Origin: Microbacteriaceae bacterium
GTDB lineage: Bacteria > Actinomycetota > Actinomycetes > Actinomycetales > Microbacteriaceae
Length of the DNA stretch: 10,534 bases
Reading direction: 5' to 3'
Assembly (NCBI GenBank): GCA_011620705.1
Contig: WOYR01000151.1
Coordinates: 4,596-15,129 of the forward strand
Under the pieces are notes generated by a model. The model searched no databases. It was not told the DNA's origin and saw nothing but the letters and a program-made list of their open reading frames with translations. Numbering within the stretch: the first letter of the stretch is position 1; each line of letters opens with the position of its first letter. Positions 5,970-10,534 of this stretch are shown here, in pieces. The translations under genes were made by a program, and so were the position numbers.

Positions 5970-5978
5970 GCTCGGGCC

Positions 5979-7199
5979 CTACCCGAACGCCTCCACGATC
6001 GGGCGGAACTTGAGCCGCGTCTCGGCGAGTTCGCGCGCCGGGTCGGAGTCGGCGACGATCCCGGCGCCCGCGTAGGCCGTGATCCTGCCATCCCGGGCGA
6101 CCTCGGCCGAGCGCAGGGCGATCGCCCACTTGCCGCCCCCGTGGGCATCCACCCAGCCGACCGGTCCGGCGAAGCGTCGGCGGTCGATCGGTTCGAGGTC
6201 CCGGATGACGCCCAGCGCCGCCTCGCGGGGCGCCCCCGCGACGGCCGCTGTCGGGTGCAGAGCGGCCGCCAGGTCGAGCGCCGACGAACCGTCGGACAGG
6301 GTCCCCTCCACGTCAGAGGCGAGGTGCCAGATGTTCGGCAGCTTGAGCGCGAACGGCAGTTCGCTGGCCACGACGCCGGTCGCGTGGCCGGAGAGCGAGG
6401 CGAGCACGCTCTGCACGGCGAAGCGGTGCTCGTCGAGATCCTTGGTGGAGGTCGCGAGCGCGAGGGCCGCGTCGTGGTCGGCCTCGGCATCGGTGCCGCG
6501 GCCGATGCTGCCGGCGAGCACGCGCGCGCTGACGATGCCGTGGCTGACGCGCACCAGGGTCTCGGGGCTGGAGCCGAGCAGGCCGTCCACCGCGAACGTC
6601 CAGGTGTCGGGGTAGCCGAGGGCCAGCTCGCTCAGCACCCGCCGCAGATCCGCCTGCTCGGGCAGGTGGCCGACGAGATCGCGGGCCAGCACCACCTTGC
6701 TGAGCTCCCCTGCCCGGATGCGGCGCACCGCCTCCCCGACCGCGGCCTGGTAGCCGGCGCCGTCCAGCCCGCCCTGGTGCAGCGCGATCCGGTATTCGTC
6801 GCCGAGGGGCCGCTTCTCGACCGCCAGTTCGGAGCCGTCGACCCGGGTCACCCAGTTCACCCCGTCGCGGCGGCCAACGATCACCTCGGGCACGATCAGC
6901 ACGCTGACGGCCTCCGACTCGTCGGCGAAGGCGAAAGCTCCGAAGGCGACGAGCCCGGAGCCGGAGAGGCCGACCGAGTCGGTGACCGCGGCGGCCGCGG
7001 CGACCGCGCGCCAGGCGTCCGCAGCATCGCGGATGCGGTCGGGCCCGCGGAACTCCAGCCGGAGGGCCTCGCCGATGCCCGCGACGCCATCGCCGCGGCG
7101 GATGAACAGCAACGGCGTGCGCGGGTCGAGGATCGGCAGCAGCGAGGCGATCTCGTGGTCGACCGCGTGGGTTTCGACGGTCAACGCGGGGATGTCCAC
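5979..7199 (-). CDS. menF: MenF, isochorismate synthase
   Basis: Converts chorismate to isochorismate, the first step of the menaquinone pathway and the substrate supply for MenD. It belongs to the Mg2+-dependent chorismate-utilising family (MenF/EntC/DhbC). 406 residues is normal for it. Visible motifs: LSKVVLAR (167-174) with the general-base Lys K168, LLGSSPETL (207-215), AGSIGRG (229-235), LHPTAAVAGAPR (314-325), GPVGWVDAHGGGKWAIALR (345-363) and AGAGIVADSDPARELAET (376-393). The C-terminal catalytic half is well conserved and the N-terminal half varied. EntC/DhbC for siderophores has the same fold; the menD, menG and tail-synthase neighbours favour MenF. The GTG start is supported by a TAGGCT -10 box 7 bases upstream. 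It is divergent from menG and converges on the accessory block. Confidence 0.94.
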   Translation of the reverse strand: MDIPALTVETHAVDHEIASLLPILDPRTPLLFIRRGDGVAGIGEALRLEFRGPDRIRDAADAWRAVAAAAAVTDSVGLSGSGLVAFGAFAFADESEAVSVLIVPEVIVGRRDGVNWVTRVDGSELAVEKRPLGDEYRIALHQGGLDGAGYQAAVGEAVRRIRAGELSKVVLARDLVGHLPEQADLRRVLSELALGYPDTWTFAVDGLLGSSPETLVRVSHGIVSARVLAGSIGRGTDAEADHDAALALATSTKDLDEHRFAVQSVLASLSGHATGVVASELPFALKLPNIWHLASDVEGTLSDGSSALDLAAALHPTAAVAGAPREAALGVIRDLEPIDRRRFAGPVGWVDAHGGGKWAIALRSAEVARDGRITAYAGAGIVADSDPARELAETRLKFRPIVEAFG

Positions 7200-7206
7200 G
7201 TGTTTC

Positions 7207-7212
7207 AGCCTA
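7207..7212 (-). promoter_or_regulatory. -10 box of menF
   Basis: TAGGCT on the minus strand ends 7 bases before the GTG start of menF, a leaderless layout. The same hexamer serves the divergent menG gene. Confidence 0.55.
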
Positions 7213-7219
7213 CGGTGAA

Positions 7220-7242
7220 CCGACGGGCGAGACGCCCGTCGG
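7220..7242. promoter_or_regulatory. 10-bp inverted repeat between menF and menG
   Basis: CCGACGGGCG (7220-7229), AGA, CGCCCGTCGG (7233-7242): perfect 10-bp arms. It lies about 8 to 30 bases upstream of the menF -10 box, over the place a menF -35 would occupy, and about 62 bp upstream of the menG -10 box. It is a candidate operator for a shared regulator of the divergent menaquinone genes. Confidence 0.45.
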
Positions 7243-7304
7243 CGCTGGGTCGCCTCGTCAGCCGGAAATGGCCGCTCGCCCCAAAGCTCCAGCGCGGGTT
7301 TCAG

Positions 7305-7310
7305 TAGGCT
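7305..7310 (+). promoter_or_regulatory. -10 box of menG
   Basis: TAGGCT ends 6 bases before the GTG at 7317. This favours that GTG over the ATG five codons later as the start of menG. Confidence 0.55.
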
Positions 7311-7316
7311 GGACAG

Positions 7317-8063
7317 GTGGCCAGAGCCGAGATGGACAAGCAGCCGGACGAGGTCGCCGGCATGTTCGACGATGTCGCCAAGCACTACGACCGCACCAAC
7401 GCCGTGATGTCGGTCGGCAACGCGGCGCTGTGGCGGATCGCCACGGTGCGCGCCGTCGACCCGCAGCCGGGTGAGCGCATCCTGGATGTCGCTGCCGGAA
7501 CGGGCACATCGAGCGCCGCCCTCGGCCGCACCGGTGCCACGGTCGTCGCCGTGGACTTCTCGCCCGGGATGATCGCGGCGGGGCGCCAGCGGCATCCCCG
7601 CATCGAGTTCGTGCAGGCGGATGCCGAGAAGCTGCCGTTCGGCGACGACGAGTTCGACGCCGTGACGATCAGTTTCGGACTGCGCAATGTGGAGCATCCG
7701 AAGGCGGCGCTCGCGGAGATGTACCGGGTGCTCAAGCCGGGAGGGCGGCTCGTGGTGTGCGAGTTCTCCAAGCCGCCGCGCGCCCTGCTCCGGATGGGAT
7801 ACCAGGCGTACACGAAGTACGTGATGCCGGTGATCGCGAACGTCGTCAGCTCCGATGCCGAGGCCTACGACTACCTCGCAGAGTCGATCAGCAACTGGCC
7901 CGATCAGGGCACGCTGAGCCAGTGGATCCGGGGAGTCGGATTCACGCGGGTCGCCTACCGCAACCTGACCGCAGGGGTGGTGGCCCTCCACCGCGGCCGC
8001 AAGCCGGAGGACCCCGCCATCCGCGCGTCCACGGCGAAGCGCACAGCGACCAGGGCCCGGTGA
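7317..8063 (+). CDS. menG: Demethylmenaquinone methyltransferase (UbiE/MenG)
   Basis: SAM-dependent methyltransferase of the UbiE/COQ5 family, which adds the ring methyl group to demethylmenaquinone, the last step of menaquinone synthesis, at the membrane surface. 248 residues. Seen: an N-terminal VAGMFDDVAKHYDRTNAVMS segment typical of the family, SAM motif I LDVAAGTGT (56-64), acidic D80 in VAVDFS, the post-motif ADAEKLPF, the UbiE signature ISFGLRNV (118-125) and YRVLKPGGRLVVCEF. The C-terminal tail (after about 225) is basic and unconserved. An organism of this type lacks ubiquinone, so MenG is the safer name. The start is GTG, backed by the leaderless promoter. The polyprenyl synthase gene starts 4 bases after its stop, so the two form an operon. 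Confidence 0.95.
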   Translation: MARAEMDKQPDEVAGMFDDVAKHYDRTNAVMSVGNAALWRIATVRAVDPQPGERILDVAAGTGTSSAALGRTGATVVAVDFSPGMIAAGRQRHPRIEFVQADAEKLPFGDDEFDAVTISFGLRNVEHPKAALAEMYRVLKPGGRLVVCEFSKPPRALLRMGYQAYTKYVMPVIANVVSSDAEAYDYLAESISNWPDQGTLSQWIRGVGFTRVAYRNLTAGVVALHRGRKPEDPAIRASTAKRTATRAR

Positions 8064-8067
8064 TCCG

Positions 8068-9147
8068 GTGAATCCGAGCCCCCGGGTGGCCCGTCGCAGC
8101 AACACGCTCAGTTCGTCCCTCGGGCTCGGCGAGAAGCTGTTCGCCTCGAGCGGGGAGCGCAAGTTCGCGGCGGCGATCGAACGCGGTCTGACCGAGGTCG
8201 AGCGCGGCCTGCTGGCCGAGATGAGCTTCACCGACGACATCGCGGATGTCACGAGCCGCTACCTGCTCGAGGCGGGCGGCAAACGCGTCCGCCCGACCCT
8301 CACGCTCCTCACCGCGCAGCTCGGCTCCGGCAACAACCCTTCCGTGATCCGTGCCGCGGAGGCCGTGGAGCTCACGCACCTCGCCTCGCTGTACCACGAC
8401 GATGTGATGGACGAGGCGCAGTTGCGCCGTGGCGTCCCGAGCGCGCAGACGGTGTGGGGCAACTCGGTCGCGATCCTCACCGGCGACCTGCTCTTCGCCC
8501 GGGCCAGCAAGATCATCGCCAGCCTCGGCGGCCGCGGCCTCGAACTGCAGGCCGAGACCTTCGAACGGCTCGTGCGCGGTCAGCTGCACGAGACGACCGG
8601 GCCCAAGCCGGACGAGGATCCGATCGCGCACTATCTGAAGGTGCTGGCCGACAAGACCGGTTCGCTCATCTCGCTGGCGGCTGTGCTCGGAGTGATCTTC
8701 TCCGATGCTCCCGAGGATTTCCAGCAGCCGGTGTGGGACTTCGGCGAGCGGCTCGGCGTCGCCTTCCAACTCGTCGACGACATCATCGACCTCTCGGCCG
8801 AGAGCGAGCAGACCGGCAAATTGGCGGGAACCGATCTGCGGTCCGGGGTCCCGACGCTGCCGCTGCTGTACCTGCGCCGCGAAGCCTCGACGGATGCCGG
8901 GGCTGCCGCACTGCTCGCGCGCATCGAGCTGGACGCCGCATCCGAGTCCGGCTCGGACGCCGAAGCCGACGCGGACTTCGCGGTCGCCGTCGCCCAGCTG
9001 CGCGAGCACCGGGTCAGCCATGCCACCCTGGTCGAGGCCCGCCGCTGGGCCGCCGACGCGGTCTCCGCGCTCGATCCTCTTCCGTCCGGGCCTGTCAAGA
9101 AGGCCCTCACCCAGTTCGCTGAGGCGATCGTCGAACGCTCGGCCTGA
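8068..9147 (+). CDS. Polyprenyl diphosphate synthase (menaquinone tail)
   Basis: Long-chain trans-prenyl diphosphate synthase (IspB/HepT/GrcC group). It extends farnesyl or geranylgeranyl diphosphate with isopentenyl diphosphate to make the menaquinone side chain. 359 residues. Seen: GGKRVRP near residue 70, first aspartate-rich motif DDVMD (111-115) after LYH, RRG, GDLLFARA, KTGSLI, and second aspartate-rich motif FQLVDDIID with D237, D238 and D241. Chain length cannot be fixed from sequence alone, but small-side residues before the first motif (LASLYH) suit a long product. The start is GTG, 4 bases after the menG stop with no obvious ribosome site, so translation is probably coupled. Residues about 290-310 hold an acidic, low-complexity insert (SESGSDAEADAD). 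Confidence 0.93.
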   Translation: MNPSPRVARRSNTLSSSLGLGEKLFASSGERKFAAAIERGLTEVERGLLAEMSFTDDIADVTSRYLLEAGGKRVRPTLTLLTAQLGSGNNPSVIRAAEAVELTHLASLYHDDVMDEAQLRRGVPSAQTVWGNSVAILTGDLLFARASKIIASLGGRGLELQAETFERLVRGQLHETTGPKPDEDPIAHYLKVLADKTGSLISLAAVLGVIFSDAPEDFQQPVWDFGERLGVAFQLVDDIIDLSAESEQTGKLAGTDLRSGVPTLPLLYLRREASTDAGAAALLARIELDAASESGSDAEADADFAVAVAQLREHRVSHATLVEARRWAADAVSALDPLPSGPVKKALTQFAEAIVERSA

Positions 9148-9174
9148 GCCGTGGCATCCGCTCGCCGCACCTGT

Positions 9175-9179
9175 GAGGA
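9175..9179 (+). promoter_or_regulatory. Ribosome binding site of the reductase gene
   Basis: GAGGA, 6 bases before the ATG at 9186. The 38-base gap from the polyprenyl synthase gene shows no promoter-like -10 in leaderless position, consistent with an internal operon gene. Confidence 0.6.
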
Positions 9180-9185
9180 CATCGC

Positions 9186-10534
9186 ATGACCACTCTCCGC
9201 CTCGCCATCGTCGGCGCGGGCCCCGCCGGCATCTACGCGGCCGACATCCTGCTCAAGCAGGAGCGCGAGTTCGACGTCTCCATCGACCTGTTCGACCAGC
9301 TGCCTGCGCCGTACGGGCTGGTCCGGTACGGGGTCGCGCCCGACCACCCGCGCATCAAGGGGATCATCGCCGCGCTGCGCGATGTGCTCGATCGCGGCGA
9401 CATCCGCATCTTCGGCAATGTGCGATTCGGGCGCGATCTCACCCTGGATGATCTGAAGCAGCACTACAACGCCGTGATCTTCTCGACGGGGGCGATCCGG
9501 GATGCGGCACTCGACATCCCCGGCATCGAGCTGCCGCGCAGCTACGGCGCCGCCGATTTCGTCAGCTGGTACGACGGGCATCCCGACTACCCGCGTGACT
9601 GGCCGCTCGAATCGGAGTCGGTCGCGGTGATCGGCAATGGCAACGTCGCCCTCGACGTCGCGCGCATGCTGGCCAAGCACCCGGATGACCTGCTGCCGAC
9701 CGAGATCCCCGCGAACGTCTACGAGGGTTTGAAGAAGTCGCCCGTGACCGACGTGCACGTCTTCGGCCGCCGCGGCCCGATGCAGGTGAAGTTCACGCCG
9801 CTCGAGCTGCGCGAGCTCGGCGAGCTGCGCGACGTGGACATGATCGTGCACGATGAGGACTTCGACTACGACGACGCCTCGAGGACCGCGATCGAGACGA
9901 ACAAGCAGGTCTTCGTGATCGACAAGGTGCTCTCGGAGTGGCGGCGGCGCCCGGTGGGCTCGGCGTCCCGCCGCTTGCACCTGCACTTCCACGCGCGGCC
10001 GGTCGAGGTGCTCGGAACGCCTGAAACCGGCGTGACTGGTTTCAGGTACGAGCGCACCAAGCCGGATGGCGCGGGCGGCGTGCTCGGGACCGGCGAGATC
10101 CGCGAGGTGGCGGTCGGCGCGCTGTACCGCGCGGTCGGCTACTTCGGTTCGCCGCTGGACGGGATCCCCTTCGACGAGAGGCGCGGCGTCATCCCGAACC
10201 GCGAGGGCCAGGTCATCGGCGACGACGACGAGGCGATCCCGGGGATCTACGCGACGGGCTGGATCAAGCGCGGCCCCGTCGGGCTGATCGGCCACACCAA
10301 GTCGGACGCCATGGAGACGATCTCGCATCTCGTGGTCGATCAGGCGAACTGGTGGTCGCCCGCTGACCCGTCGCCGGAGTCGGTCGTGGCGCTGCTCGAC
10401 GCGCGCGGCGTGAAGTACACCGATCTCGAGGGCTGGCACCGTCTCGACGAGCACGAGATCGCGCTCGGCGCGCCCCAGGATCGGGCCCGCATCAAGGTCG
10501 TGCCGCGCGACGAGATGGTCGAGATCAGCCGGGG
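9186..10534 (+). CDS. FprA-type ferredoxin-NADP+ reductase (3' end cut)
   Basis: FAD enzyme of the adrenodoxin reductase/FprA family, passing electrons between NADPH and ferredoxin in the cytosol. 449 whole codons are present with no stop. The family is about 450-460 residues, so only the last few are missing beyond the window. Seen: the FAD-binding GAGPAG (10-15), APYGLVRYGVAPDHP, the NADP-binding GNGNVALDVAR (150-160), FGRRGP with the paired Arg that binds the NADPH 2'-phosphate, and the family mark GWIKRGPVGLIG (358-369). The ATG has a GAGGA ribosome site, and the gene follows the polyprenyl synthase by 38 bases, probably in the same operon. Its partner and its link to quinone metabolism are not shown by the sequence. 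Confidence 0.93.
   Translation, partial: MTTLRLAIVGAGPAGIYAADILLKQEREFDVSIDLFDQLPAPYGLVRYGVAPDHPRIKGIIAALRDVLDRGDIRIFGNVRFGRDLTLDDLKQHYNAVIFSTGAIRDAALDIPGIELPRSYGAADFVSWYDGHPDYPRDWPLESESVAVIGNGNVALDVARMLAKHPDDLLPTEIPANVYEGLKKSPVTDVHVFGRRGPMQVKFTPLELRELGELRDVDMIVHDEDFDYDDASRTAIETNKQVFVIDKVLSEWRRRPVGSASRRLHLHFHARPVEVLGTPETGVTGFRYERTKPDGAGGVLGTGEIREVAVGALYRAVGYFGSPLDGIPFDERRGVIPNREGQVIGDDDEAIPGIYATGWIKRGPVGLIGHTKSDAMETISHLVVDQANWWSPADPSPESVVALLDARGVKYTDLEGWHRLDEHEIALGAPQDRARIKVVPRDEMVEISR
10020..10046 (+). repeat. Inverted repeat inside the reductase gene
   Basis: CCTGAAACC (10020-10028) and GGTTTCAGG (10038-10046) are perfect complements flanking 9 bases. It is unusually A/T-containing for this gene. 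It could form an mRNA hairpin within the coding region; no role is known and chance is possible. Confidence 0.4.

Noticed and set aside
2400..5978. Transposase, integrase or target-site repeats bordering the accessory block
   Set aside because: No such gene, terminal inverted repeat or matching short direct repeat could be seen at either edge; insertion is inferred from gene content and composition only.
6141..7307. 388-codon open frame on the plus strand
   Set aside because: Antisense to menF, which carries the full chorismate-enzyme signature. The shadow protein has no recognisable domain.
8631..10454. 607-codon open frame on the minus strand
   Set aside because: Antisense to the polyprenyl synthase and reductase genes, both of which are clearly real. 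The translation looks like typical GC-shadow sequence without domains.

Overview
The window comes from a high-GC actinobacterium, most likely a member of the Microbacteriaceae or a close relative. The evidence is the strongly GC-biased third codon positions, a menaquinone rather than ubiquinone pathway, an actinobacterial small membrane protein (DUF4229 type) and a habit of leaderless promoters. I recognise families by their motifs only; no search was run, so genus is not claimed.

Layout. (1) 11-694: two small membrane-protein genes transcribed divergently from a 48-bp gap, a DUF4229-like protein on the minus strand and a PLDc_N-type protein on the plus strand. The second overlaps menD (675-2399). 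(2) 2442-3052, minus: a toxin-antitoxin pair, an RHH antitoxin followed by a MazF/PemK-like toxin with a 7-bp overlap. (3) 3218-4075, plus: a class III-like PPK2 polyphosphate:nucleotide phosphotransferase. (4) 4174-5898: a type II-like restriction-modification module with a PD-(D/E)xK nuclease (plus) and a beta-class DNA methyltransferase (minus), whose 3' ends overlap by 57 bp. (5) 5979-9147: menF (minus), then divergently menG/ubiE and a polyprenyl diphosphate synthase (plus). (6) 9186 to the window end: a FprA-type ferredoxin-NADP+ reductase, cut off at the edge.

How the genes work together. MenF converts chorismate to isochorismate and MenD makes SEPHCHC from it. The polyprenyl synthase makes the isoprenoid tail and MenG methylates demethylmenaquinone. 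The backbone is therefore a menaquinone locus with a redox enzyme at its end. Between menD and menF, whose 3' ends face each other, sits about 3.5 kb of accessory DNA (toxin-antitoxin, PPK2, R-M). Its toxin-antitoxin and R-M parts are visibly poorer in G+C than the menaquinone genes, which suggests insertion at a tolerant convergent junction.

Regulation. All seven genes that head a transcription unit without a Shine-Dalgarno sequence have a TANNNT -10 box ending 6-7 bases before the start codon, the layout of leaderless mRNAs. The methyltransferase gene is the exception: it has an AAGGAG ribosome site and a perfect 16-bp palindrome at its probable transcription start. No gene-free stretch exceeds 300 bases. 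No tRNA, rRNA, IS element or CRISPR array was seen.
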